Below, one piece after another: positions 25,258 to 33,454 of a stretch of DNA of 64,000 nt. Where the stretch lies: assembly GCA_033764055.1 (NCBI GenBank), contig JANRJI010000136.1, positions 62,001 to 126,000 of the forward strand. The letters run 5' to 3'. Position numbers and translations under genes: made by a program. Position 1 is the first letter of the stretch. The number at the start of each line of letters is the position of its first letter. Source of the DNA: Ga0077555 sp033764055 (GTDB lineage Bacteria; Pseudomonadota; Alphaproteobacteria; Rhizobiales; Hyphomicrobiaceae). Under the pieces are notes generated by a model that saw only the letters and a program-made list of their open reading frames with translations, searched no databases and was not told where the DNA came from.

Positions 25258-26550
25258 ATGACCGACATCGCCACGCGCGTCTACAATCACAAATGGAAAA
25301 TCGACCCGATCGTGCGGTCGGTGCTCGACACCGATTTCTACAAGCTTCTGATGGCGCAGACAATTTTTCGCCGTCATCGCACCGTGCGCGTCACCTTCGG
25401 CATCATCAACCGCTCGGCCAGCGTGCCCCTCGCACGCCTGATCGACAAGGGCGCGCTGAAGGAGCAGCTCGATCATATCCGCACCCTGTCGCTGTCACGC
25501 GGTGAATCGACCTGGCTTCGCGGCAACATGTTCTATGGCAAGCGCCAGATGTTCGCGCCGGAGTTCATCGCCTGGCTCGAGGGCTTCCGCTTCCCCGAGT
25601 ACCACCTCGAGCAGCGCGGCGACCAGTATGAGCTGACATTCGAGGGGCCCTGGATCGAGACCACCATGTGGGAGATCCCCGCGCTCGCCGTGATCATGGA
25701 GCTGCATTCGCGCGCCGTCACCCAAGACATGGGCAAGTTCGAGTTGCAGGTGCTCTATGCCCGCGGCATGACTCGCGTCTGGGAGAAGATCGAGCGCCTC
25801 AAGCGGCTTCAGAACCTGCGCATCGCAGACTTCGGAACGCGGCGGCGGCATGGCTTTCTCTGGCAGGACTGGTGCGTCCAAGCCATGCTCGAAGGCCTGG
25901 GGCCGTCGTTCCTCGGCACCTCCAACTGTCTCATCGCGATGCGCCGCGAGGTCGAGGCGATCGGCACCAATGCCCACGAGCTGCCGATGGTCTATGCCGC
26001 GCTCGCTCCCGACGACACCAGCCTCGCGAAGGCGCCGTACGAGGTGCTGGCCGACTGGCAGGACGACTACGAGGGTAATCTTCGCGTGATCCTGCCCGAC
26101 ACCTACGGCACCCAGGGATTCCTCGATAACGCTCCGGACTGGATCACGCGCTGGACCGGCATCCGGATCGACTCCGGCGATCCATTCGAAGGTGGCGAGG
26201 CGGCCATCGCCTGGTGGTTGCGGAGAGGCGAGAACCCCGCCGAGAAGCTCGCCATCTTCTCCGACGGCCTGGATGTGGAGCTGATCGAGGCACTGCATGC
26301 CCGCTTCGACGGCCGCATCCGGCTCGGTTTCGGCTGGGGCACGCTGCTGACCAACGATTTCCGCGGGCTTGCGCCGGTCGGCAGCCTCGATCCGTTCTCC
26401 ATCGTCTGCAAAGTGCTCTCGGCCGACGGCCACCCGGCCGTGAAGCTGTCGGACAACCCGACCAAGGCCGTCGGCCCGGCGGACGAGATCGAGCGCTATC
26501 GCCGTGTCTTCGGGGTCGGCGAGCAGGCGGCCCAGCCGGTGGTCGTCTAG
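25258..26550 (+). CDS. pncB: Nicotinate phosphoribosyltransferase
   Basis: 430-residue NAD-salvage enzyme that makes nicotinate mononucleotide from nicotinate, PRPP and ATP. Diagnostic segments are VLDTDFYKLLMAQ near the N-terminus, LRIADFGTRRRHGFLWQ, FLGTSNCLIAM, HELPMVYAAL (family E-x-x-x-A region), DTYGTQGFLDNAP, GIRIDSGDP and FGWGTLLTNDF. Length fits bacterial PncB (about 400-435). The ribosome site is poor, with AAGGA about 13 bases upstream. Its stop codon shares the tetranucleotide CTAG with the stop of the convergent GNAT gene (26547-26550). Confidence 0.96.
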   Translation: MTDIATRVYNHKWKIDPIVRSVLDTDFYKLLMAQTIFRRHRTVRVTFGIINRSASVPLARLIDKGALKEQLDHIRTLSLSRGESTWLRGNMFYGKRQMFAPEFIAWLEGFRFPEYHLEQRGDQYELTFEGPWIETTMWEIPALAVIMELHSRAVTQDMGKFELQVLYARGMTRVWEKIERLKRLQNLRIADFGTRRRHGFLWQDWCVQAMLEGLGPSFLGTSNCLIAMRREVEAIGTNAHELPMVYAALAPDDTSLAKAPYEVLADWQDDYEGNLRVILPDTYGTQGFLDNAPDWITRWTGIRIDSGDPFEGGEAAIAWWLRRGENPAEKLAIFSDGLDVELIEALHARFDGRIRLGFGWGTLLTNDFRGLAPVGSLDPFSIVCKVLSADGHPAVKLSDNPTKAVGPADEIERYRRVFGVGEQAAQPVVV

Positions 26551-27056
26551 CCCGCGTCAGGGCCTGGGTCACGGGATCCCGCCAGCGACCAGAGCGTCGC
26601 GCCGTCGAAGCGATACAGCAGCATCTCGCGCCGCACCCCACCGAGCGAGGTGTAGAGGGCCTGCGCTCTCGTATTGGCATGGTCTGTCGTCAGGTCGATG
26701 CGGCCGATGCCCTCGGCGATGGCGAAGCGCGCCAGCCAAGACATCAACGCGCGACCGACGCCGAGGCTCCGCACATCGCTCACGACGAACAGGTCCTTGA
26801 GAAAGACCAGCCCCTGATGGCGGCGTCCCGGTCTGATCACGACGTAGCAGGCCAGTCCGACGGGTTTGCCCTCCGTCTCGGCGACGAGAAATTTTGTCCC
26901 TTCCCTCGCCGCCATCGCGTCGCGGGCCATTGCCACGGCGCCGGCGATGCCGGCCGTTTTGCCGGCGCCATTGTAATGGGCGTCCATGGCGTCGATCAGC
27001 CGGCCTACGATCTCCGCATCGTCGACCGTGGCCAGCCGCACCTCGATCCGTCTCAT
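26547..27056 (-). CDS. GNAT family N-acetyltransferase
   Basis: 169-residue single GNAT domain that would transfer an acetyl group from acetyl-CoA to an amine. The acetyl-CoA loop is RSLGVGRALMSWL (R-x-x-G-x-G/A), preceded by the LVFLKDLFVVSDV strand and followed by DLTTDHANTRAQALYTSLG, a typical motif B. The start overlaps the stop of the upstream SnoaL-like gene as ATGA (27053-27056), so the two are translationally coupled. The acceptor is unknown. Confidence 0.88.
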   Translation of the reverse strand: MRRIEVRLATVDDAEIVGRLIDAMDAHYNGAGKTAGIAGAVAMARDAMAAREGTKFLVAETEGKPVGLACYVVIRPGRRHQGLVFLKDLFVVSDVRSLGVGRALMSWLARFAIAEGIGRIDLTTDHANTRAQALYTSLGGVRREMLLYRFDGATLWSLAGSRDPGPDAG

Positions 27057-27439
27057 GGTGCGAAGCTCGACCGACCTTGAATTCCCCAGCGCCCGTCGAT
27101 GCGCGTCACGATGTAGATCGACCGATAGGTGGCGATGGTGCTGCCGTCGGCGCGCCGGCGGCTGAATTGCGTGTCGAGGTGCACCTTGTCCGCCCCGGCA
27201 TGAATGACGTGGCGATCGATCCAGACACTTCGCGACCATTCCTTGGCATCGGCCGACGCCTGGAAGCTCTGGAGGCCGAAGTCGGCAGCCGTCGGGTAGA
27301 TGGTGACCTTGCCGGAATGGAAGCGCACGTGCGGGAAGTTGAACGTCTCTGCGACCCGAGACGAATTGCCCGAGTTGAAGGCCGTCATGAAACGGTCCAG
27401 CACGGCCATCGCCGCGTCGATGCTGGTCAGGTCGTGCAA
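27053..27439 (-). CDS. SnoaL/NTF2-like protein of unknown function
   Basis: 128-residue protein of the NTF2-like fold type: an N-terminal helix (MAVLDRFMTAFNSGNSSRVAETF), then strands including HVRFHSGKVTIYPTA, DKVHLDTQFSRR and a final YIVTRIDGRWGIQGRSSF. Family members serve as small hydrolases, isomerases or binding proteins; no catalytic residues can be assigned. I prefer a TTG start at 27439 because AGGGGAG lies 5 bases before it; an ATG at 27454, whose codons contain that site, is the alternative. It is coupled to the GNAT gene by ATGA overlap. Confidence 0.7.
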   Translation of the reverse strand: MHDLTSIDAAMAVLDRFMTAFNSGNSSRVAETFNFPHVRFHSGKVTIYPTAADFGLQSFQASADAKEWSRSVWIDRHVIHAGADKVHLDTQFSRRRADGSTIATYRSIYIVTRIDGRWGIQGRSSFAP

Positions 27440-27501
27440 AGTAGCTCCCCTCATGAGTAACTGCAGCCCCCCGCTCGGCACCGGACGCACACGGGAATTG
27501 G

Positions 27502-28530
27502 TCAGAAGCTTGGGAGGGCGATTCCGCCACTGGCGCCGCCACCGGACGCATCGCGACTGGCTTTGGGCTCGCTTGTTATGCGTGATCGTACCCGCGGCTC
27601 GGGCGACGGCCGCCGCTCCCGAGCCTCGATCTGCGGCCGCGCCTTCGGTGCCCCTTCCCCACCGGATTGGTAGGGCTCGCGCACCACGCGCGGCTCCGGC
27701 TCGGGCCGGCGAGGCACGCGGACGCTGCCCGCGCCGCTGCCCTCCGCCGCCGTGCCGGTCGCCTCGGACCCGCGGCCATTGAAGTAGAACTTGGCGAGCA
27801 GTGCGTGGTTCTCCCACGGGACCTGCTTGCCGGCCGTCTCCTCGAGCACGGCCTTGCGGACCTCGGTCAGCACGGAAACGATGTCGGCGCCGGGAGTGGC
27901 GATCAGACGGGCGAGCGCGCCGCTGAACGGCGAGTTGCGCCCACCCCCGTCGAGGGCCACATTGCCGGGCTGCGTCGAGAAGCTGATCAGCGTGCCGACC
28001 GCGGATTCGGCCGGTGCGAGACCCGTGCCGATCGAGCCCGAGCGCGTGCCCAGCGCCCGCGCTAGGTTGCGGGTCAGCGGATTGTTCCGGCAGGCGTCGA
28101 GGAACAGGATGCTGGTCTTGGCCTCCGCCTCCATCACCCGTTGGACGAGGTCGAGCCGGACGAGCTCGAGGTCGAGCGCCGAGCTGCTCGTCAGCTCGGC
28201 ATCGATCGGCACGAGATAGTTGCTGCCGTTCACCTGGATGCCGTGGCCTGCATAGTAGAAGACCGCGGCTTCCGCCCCCTTCAACGCCATGGCGAAGGTC
28301 CGCATGGTCTGCTCGAGGCCGGCCTTATCGAGGTCGACCGCGGCGATGACCTTGAAGCCGAGTGCCTCCAGCCTGATGGCCATGTCCCCGGCGTCGCTGC
28401 GCGGGTTGGTCAGCTCGGCGGCATGCGTGTAGCCGGCATTGCCGACCACCAGGGCCACACGCTTCGCCGCCTCGACAGGCCGCGCCAGACACACGATCAG
28501 GATGACGACGAGTGCTGCGAGGTGGGCCAT
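27502..28530 (-). CDS. Caspase-fold (peptidase C14) protein, exported
   Basis: 342-residue protein with an N-terminal signal peptide (about residues 1-21) and a caspase/orthocaspase p20-like domain. The KRVALVVGNAGY strand, catalytic H96 in VFYYAGHGIQ and catalytic C147 in LFLDACRNNP are all present, so the dyad is intact. The family would cleave after basic or acidic residues. From about residue 255 the protein becomes Arg/Pro/Glu/Ser-rich low complexity and lacks a recognisable further domain. GGAG precedes the ATG at 28530. Export of a caspase-like protease suggests a periplasmic role; this is inference. It is divergent from alaS. Confidence 0.88.
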   Translation of the reverse strand: MAHLAALVVILIVCLARPVEAAKRVALVVGNAGYTHAAELTNPRSDAGDMAIRLEALGFKVIAAVDLDKAGLEQTMRTFAMALKGAEAAVFYYAGHGIQVNGSNYLVPIDAELTSSSALDLELVRLDLVQRVMEAEAKTSILFLDACRNNPLTRNLARALGTRSGSIGTGLAPAESAVGTLISFSTQPGNVALDGGGRNSPFSGALARLIATPGADIVSVLTEVRKAVLEETAGKQVPWENHALLAKFYFNGRGSEATGTAAEGSGAGSVRVPRRPEPEPRVVREPYQSGGEGAPKARPQIEARERRPSPEPRVRSRITSEPKASRDASGGGASGGIALPSF

Positions 28531-28894
28531 CGACGTCGCTCCGCGCCGCGGTTCGGACGGCCGCCACTATGTCTCGCGCGCATTGCGGGCGCAAGACGAC
28601 GACGCCGGCCGTGACCATTTCACGACGTCGGCGGTCCGGTCCCCCCTCTCGCCCCGGCTCTCCTGCCATGTCTTTGGCGGCCGGAAGGGGGCCCGCGATC
28701 TCCACCCGGGTGCACGGCATCCCGCGCTGCCCTGGCGCCACCCGAGCCGCGATCCCCGGGCGTTTGTGGACAAGGCCTACGGGGCGCCGCTAGAAAGGCA
28801 TCACAACGAGGCGTTGCCCCGAGCCCTCACGAGCCTGCCGCCCCGACGCGGCGGGGCGGGGCCGCCCGCTCATCACGATGCGCGAAGAGACCCC
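28531..28894. other. Divergent promoter region and alaS leader
   Basis: 364 bases between the divergent caspase-fold and alaS genes with no supportable gene. CCGCCCCG (28838-28845) and CGGGGCGG (28852-28859) can form an 8-bp stem with a 6-base loop, 35 bases before the alaS start, which could affect its expression. No clear promoter hexamers stand out. Confidence 0.5.
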
Positions 28895-31576
28895 ATGACC
28901 GGCGTCAACGAGATCCGCTCGACCTTCGTCGAGTACTTCAAGAGGAACGGCCACGAGCACGTCGAGAGCTCGTCGCTGGTGCCGCGCAACGATCCGACGC
29001 TGATGTTCACGTCGGCCGGCATGGTGCAGTTCAAGAACCTGTTCACGGGCCAGGAGAAGCGCGGCTACAGTCGCGCCGTCACCGCGCAGAAGTGCCTGCG
29101 CGCGGGTGGCAAGCACAACGACCTCGACAACGTCGGCTATACGGCGCGCCACCACACCTTCTTCGAGATGCTCGGTAATTTCTCGTTCGGCGACTACTTC
29201 AAGGAGCGCGCGATCGAGCTCGCCTGGAACCTCGTGACCAAGGAGTACGGCCTCAAGAAGGACAAGCTGATCATCACCGTCTACTCGGAGGACGAGGAGG
29301 CGGCGGCGCTGTGGCGCAAGATCGCCGGCTTCTCCGACGACAAGATCATCCGCATCCCGACCTCGGACAACTTCTGGTCGGCGGGCGACACGGGGCCTTG
29401 CGGTCCCTGCTCCGAGATCTTCATCGACCAGGGCGACAAGCTGCAGGGCGGTCCGCCCGGCAGCCCCGATGCCGACGGCGACCGGTTCCTCGAGTTCTGG
29501 AACCTCGTCTTCATGCAGTTCGACCAGGTCGCTCCCGGCCATCGCCAGCCCCTGCCGCGCCCGTCCATCGACACCGGCATGGGCCTCGAGCGCATCTCGG
29601 CCATCCTGCAAGGCGTCTATTCCAACTACGACACCGATCTTTTCAGGGCGCTGATCGAGGCCTCGGTCTCCGAGACGGGCGTTCCGGCGAAGGGCGACAA
29701 GACGCCGAGCCACCGCGTCATCGCCGACCACCTGCGCGCCTCGAGCTTCCTCATCGCCGACGGCGTGCTGCCGTCCAACGAGGGCCGCGGCTATGTGCTG
29801 CGCCGCATCATGCGCCGCGCCATGCGCCACGCCCACCTGCTCGGCGCCAAGGATCCGCTGATGCACCGTCTCGTGCCGGTGCTCGTCCGTCAGATGGGCA
29901 CCACCTACCCCGAGCTGGTCCAGGCCCAGGCGCTGATCAGCGAGACGCTGAAGCTCGAGGAGATCCGGTTTCGCAAGACGCTGGAGCGCGGCCTCGGCCT
30001 TCTCGACGAGGCCTCCAACAACCTGCGCAAGGGCGACGTCTTCGCCGGCGACGTTGCCTTCCGCCTCTATGATACCTTCGGCTTCCCGCTCGACCTCACC
30101 CAGGACGCCTTGAAGCCGCGCGGCATCGAGGTGGATCTGGCGGCCTTCAATGCAGCCATGGAGAAGCAGAAGGAGGAGGCGCGGCGCGCCTGGAGAGGCT
30201 CCGGCGAGGCGGCGACCGAGGGCATCTGGTTCGAGGTCAAGGAGGAGGTCGGCGCCACCGAGTTCCTCGGCTACGACGTGGAGCAGGCCGAGGCCGTCGT
30301 CAAGGGCACCTTCGCCAAGGGCAAGGCCGTCGACGCGCTCTCCGCGGGCCAGTTCGGCGAGATCGTCGTCAACCAGACTCCCTTCTATGGCGAGAGCGGT
30401 GGCCAGGTCGGCGACAGTGGCATCATCAAGGGGCCGGGCGGCGCGCTGTTCCGCGTCACTGACACGCAGAAAAAGCTCGGCGTGCTCTGGGTGCACGCGG
30501 GAACGGTCGAGAGCGGCAGGTTCAAGCCGGGCGATCAGGTCGACATGGTCGTCGATCACGAGCGACGGACGTCGATCCGCGCCAACCACTCGGCGACCCA
30601 CCTCATCCACGAGGCGCTCCGCCAGGTTCTCGGTACGCATGTCGCGCAGAAGGGCTCGCTGGTCGCGCCGGAGCGGCTCCGCTTCGACATCTCGCACAAC
30701 AAGCCGATGTCGCCGGACGAGATCGGCGCCGTCGAGGCGATGGCCAACGCCTACGTGCTCCAGAACAGCCCCGTCGAGACGCGACTCATGAGCCTCGAGG
30801 ATGCCCGTGAGACGGGCGCCATGGCGCTCTTCGGCGAGAAGTACGGCGACGAGGTGCGCGTCGTCTCGATGGGCGTCGGCACGGCAGGTGCCAAGGCGAA
30901 CAAGCCGTGGTCCATCGAGCTGTGCGGCGGCACGCACGTCCGGCGAACGGGCGATATCGGTCTCATCCGCATCGTCGGCGAGAGCGCCTCTGCGGCCGGC
31001 GTCCGGCGTATCGAGGCGGTGACGGCCGAAGGAGCACGCGCCTATCTCGCCGAGCAGGACGGCCGCGTGAAGGAGCTTGCCGGCCTGTTGCGCACCCGGC
31101 CCGAGGAGATCGTCGATCGCGTCAAGTCTCTGGTCGAAACCCAGCGCCAGCTCGAGCGGCAGCTCGCCGAGGCCAAGCGCGCCCTCGCCCTCGGCGGCGG
31201 CGGGCAGGCCGGCGGCGCCAACGGCGCGAGTGGCGGAGCCATCAAGACCATCGGCAGCGTCAGGCTGCTTGCGCGCTCGGTCGAAGGCCTCAACCCGAAG
31301 GATCTGCGTGGCCTCGTCGATGACGGCAAGAAGCAGGTCGGCTCCGGCATCGTCGCCATCGTCGGCGTGACCGAGGACGGCAAGGCCGGCCTCGCCGTCG
31401 GCGTCACCGAGGACCTGGTCGAGAGCTGGGACGCCCGCGAGCTGGTCAAGGCCGGCTCCGAGGCGCTCGGCGGCAAGGGCGGCGGCGGGCGGCCCGACAT
31501 GGCCCAGGCCGGGGGACCGGACGGCAGCAAGGCAGGCGCTGCCCTCAAGGCCATCGAGGCACGCCTCGCGGGGTGA
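28895..31576 (+). CDS. alaS: Alanine--tRNA ligase
   Basis: 893-residue class II synthetase that charges tRNA-Ala and edits mischarged Ser/Gly. The N-terminal MTGVNEIRSTFVEYFKRNGH and the MFTSAGMVQFKNLFTGQE catalytic segment, then HHTFFEMLGNFSFGDYFK, give the aminoacylation core. The editing domain has the zinc ligands in RANHSATHLIHEAL and ELCGGTHVRRTGDIG. A coiled-coil linker (about residues 735-775) is followed by the glycine-rich C-Ala dimerisation domain. Length is typical (about 875-900). The frame is open upstream, but the conserved start is at 28895 with AGAGA upstream. Confidence 0.97.
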   Translation: MTGVNEIRSTFVEYFKRNGHEHVESSSLVPRNDPTLMFTSAGMVQFKNLFTGQEKRGYSRAVTAQKCLRAGGKHNDLDNVGYTARHHTFFEMLGNFSFGDYFKERAIELAWNLVTKEYGLKKDKLIITVYSEDEEAAALWRKIAGFSDDKIIRIPTSDNFWSAGDTGPCGPCSEIFIDQGDKLQGGPPGSPDADGDRFLEFWNLVFMQFDQVAPGHRQPLPRPSIDTGMGLERISAILQGVYSNYDTDLFRALIEASVSETGVPAKGDKTPSHRVIADHLRASSFLIADGVLPSNEGRGYVLRRIMRRAMRHAHLLGAKDPLMHRLVPVLVRQMGTTYPELVQAQALISETLKLEEIRFRKTLERGLGLLDEASNNLRKGDVFAGDVAFRLYDTFGFPLDLTQDALKPRGIEVDLAAFNAAMEKQKEEARRAWRGSGEAATEGIWFEVKEEVGATEFLGYDVEQAEAVVKGTFAKGKAVDALSAGQFGEIVVNQTPFYGESGGQVGDSGIIKGPGGALFRVTDTQKKLGVLWVHAGTVESGRFKPGDQVDMVVDHERRTSIRANHSATHLIHEALRQVLGTHVAQKGSLVAPERLRFDISHNKPMSPDEIGAVEAMANAYVLQNSPVETRLMSLEDARETGAMALFGEKYGDEVRVVSMGVGTAGAKANKPWSIELCGGTHVRRTGDIGLIRIVGESASAAGVRRIEAVTAEGARAYLAEQDGRVKELAGLLRTRPEEIVDRVKSLVETQRQLERQLAEAKRALALGGGGQAGGANGASGGAIKTIGSVRLLARSVEGLNPKDLRGLVDDGKKQVGSGIVAIVGVTEDGKAGLAVGVTEDLVESWDARELVKAGSEALGGKGGGGRPDMAQAGGPDGSKAGAALKAIEARLAG

Positions 31577-31629
31577 CCGGCCAGATGCACTGCGAGCGAC
31601 GATGCGCCGCTGACAGCACATGGCAGCGC

Positions 31630-31643
31630 TTGATCGAGATCAA
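31630..31643. promoter_or_regulatory. Perfect FNR/FixK-type box (TTGAT-N4-ATCAA)
   Basis: TTGATCGAGATCAA exactly matches the FNR/FixK/Anr consensus and lies inside an 18-base inverted repeat (GCTTGATC-GA-GATCAAGC, 31628-31645). It is 73 bases before the start of the flavin monooxygenase gene and after the alaS stop. A CATATT at 31655-31660 lies close downstream, so the site could block as well as activate a promoter. Confidence 0.6.
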
Positions 31644-31715
31644 GCTTGTCCGGACATATTGCCCAAACACTCCGTCGCAGCAGTGCCGCGATCCGAAAGC
31701 GAGAGGCCCGAGAGC

Positions 31716-33215
31716 ATGACCGGAATGAACGGATTGAAGCAGAAGCATCGCGTGGCCGAGCACTTCGACGTGCTGATCGTCGGCGCCGGGATCTCGGGCA
31801 TCGCCGCTGCCCGCCATCTGAATGAGCAGTGTCCCGGGCAGAGCTATGTCATCCTCGAGACCCAGGAGAGCTTCGGTGGCACCTGGCTGACGCACAAGTA
31901 TCCCGGCATCCGCTCGGACAGCGATCTGCACACGTTCGGCTACAGCTTCAAGCCGTGGGTCGGCCCGCCCATCGCTACCGCGGAGGAGATCCGCAAATAC
32001 ATGGGCGAGGTGATCGAGGAGAACGGCATCACGCCGCACATCCGGTATCGCCATCGCATCGATGCCGCCTCGTGGTCGACGCCCGACAAGCAGTGGGCGC
32101 TGGACGTAACCCAGGTCGAGACGGGCGAGCAGGTCCGCTTCACCTGCAATTTCCTGTGGATGGCGCAGGGCTATTACCGCCACTCCGAAGGCTATACGCC
32201 CGAGTGGCCCGGGATGAAGGAGTTCAAGGGTGTGATCAAGCACCCGCAAACCTGGGAACCGGATTTCGACTACACCGGCATGAAGGTCGTGGTGATCGGC
32301 TCCGGGGCGACGGCGGCCACGGTGGTGCCGGCCATGGCCGACCGGGCGGCCCACGTCACCATGCTGCAGCGCTCGCCCACCTATTTCCGCACGGGCCGCA
32401 ATGCCATCGAGATCGCGGAGGAGCTGCGCAAGCTCCAGGTCGACGAGCACTGGATCCACGAGATCGTGCGCCGCAAGATTCTCTACGAGCAGGCGCAGTT
32501 CGCCAAGCGCACGTTCAACGAGCCGGATAAGGTCAAACAGGAGCTGCTGGACAACGTCCGCCACTATCTCGGCCCGGACTACGACATCGACACGCACTTC
32601 ACACCGAAATACCGGCCGTGGCGCCAGCGCCTCGCCTTCATTCCCGATGCCGATCTCTTCAAGGGCATTGCGGCCGGCAAGGCCTCCGTCGTCACGGACG
32701 AGATCGAGCGGTTTACCGAGAAGGGCATCCTGCTCAAGTCGGGCAAGGAGCTCGAGGCCGACCTGATCGTCACGGCCACTGGCTTCAACATGAACGTGAT
32801 GGGCGACATCGCCTTCACCATCGACGGCAAGCCGCTGAACTGGGCGGACACCGTCACCTATCGCGGCATGATGTTCACGGGCGTGCCGAACCTCGCATGG
32901 GTGTTCGGCTACTTCCGCGCCAGCTGGACGCTGCGCTCCGACCTCATCGGCGACTTCGTGTGCAAGATGCTCAACCACATGAAGGCCAAGGGCGTCCAGA
33001 TGGTCACACCACAGCTGCGGCCCGAGGACCACAACATGCCGCTACTGCCGTTCATCGACGACGACAACTTCAATCCCAACTACCTGAAGCGTGCGCTGCC
33101 GATCCTGCCCAAGCGCGGGACCAAGCCGGAGTGGATGCACAATCAGGACTACTGGGCGGAGAAGGACGAGATTCCCGCGACCAACCTCGACGATGCGGCG
33201 TTCGTCTACGCCTGA
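31716..33215 (+). CDS. FAD-dependent Baeyer-Villiger-type monooxygenase
   Basis: 499-residue class B flavoprotein monooxygenase using NADPH and O2. The FAD Rossmann motif is IVGAGISG (G23, G25, G28); a second dinucleotide motif VVVIGSGATA (about 190-200) binds NADPH. Between them lies FKGVIKHPQTWEP (F170, G172, H176, W180), the BVMO fingerprint FxGxxxHxxxW, with Glu in place of the usual Pro/Asp at the last position. The GGTWLTHKYPGIRSDSDLHTF segment is also typical. It would oxygenate a ketone or a heteroatom. The ATG at 31716 follows GAGAGG at a slightly long spacing. An FNR-type box upstream suggests oxygen-responsive control. Confidence 0.93.
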   Translation: MTGMNGLKQKHRVAEHFDVLIVGAGISGIAAARHLNEQCPGQSYVILETQESFGGTWLTHKYPGIRSDSDLHTFGYSFKPWVGPPIATAEEIRKYMGEVIEENGITPHIRYRHRIDAASWSTPDKQWALDVTQVETGEQVRFTCNFLWMAQGYYRHSEGYTPEWPGMKEFKGVIKHPQTWEPDFDYTGMKVVVIGSGATAATVVPAMADRAAHVTMLQRSPTYFRTGRNAIEIAEELRKLQVDEHWIHEIVRRKILYEQAQFAKRTFNEPDKVKQELLDNVRHYLGPDYDIDTHFTPKYRPWRQRLAFIPDADLFKGIAAGKASVVTDEIERFTEKGILLKSGKELEADLIVTATGFNMNVMGDIAFTIDGKPLNWADTVTYRGMMFTGVPNLAWVFGYFRASWTLRSDLIGDFVCKMLNHMKAKGVQMVTPQLRPEDHNMPLLPFIDDDNFNPNYLKRALPILPKRGTKPEWMHNQDYWAEKDEIPATNLDDAAFVYA

Positions 33216-33230
33216 TGCTGCCCGAATCGC

Positions 33231-33260
33231 GGCGGGACGGCCACCTTGCGTCCCGTCATT
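33231..33260 (+). terminator. Possible terminator of the monooxygenase gene
   Basis: GGCGGGACG (33231-33239) pairs with CGTCCCGTC (33249-33257) over 9 bp including one G-U, with a 9-base loop, 15 bases after the stop codon. The following ATTCT is only a weak T-rich tail. Confidence 0.45.
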
Positions 33261-33304
33261 CTGACGGTCGGCCGGTATCGCCTCAGCCGGGCTCCCCGGA
33301 GGCG

Positions 33305-33334
33305 GCAGTTGACAGCTCAGCGGCCGCAGTTGAC
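33305..33334 (+). repeat. Tandem GCAGTTGAC sites 21 bases apart
   Basis: GCAGTTGAC occurs at 33305-33313 and again at 33326-33334, a centre-to-centre distance of 21 bases (two helix turns), about 120 bases before the radical SAM gene. The spacing suggests a dimeric response-regulator-type binding site; the protein is unknown. Confidence 0.45.
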
Positions 33335-33454
33335 GGGCTGGGTGTTATCGTGGTGAGTGCCCTCTGGACCCGAGGGACATCAACTCGGATCCTGCGCCCT
33401 GCCGTTGCCCGAGGGGGACTCGGGGGGCTCGCATTCGGGGGAGGCGGTCACGTG

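Noticed and set aside
28790..31621. Very long open frame (943 codons) on the minus strand opposite alaS.
   Set aside because: It mirrors the codon bias of alaS; GC-rich genes here routinely leave long open antisense frames, and the composition is not protein-like.
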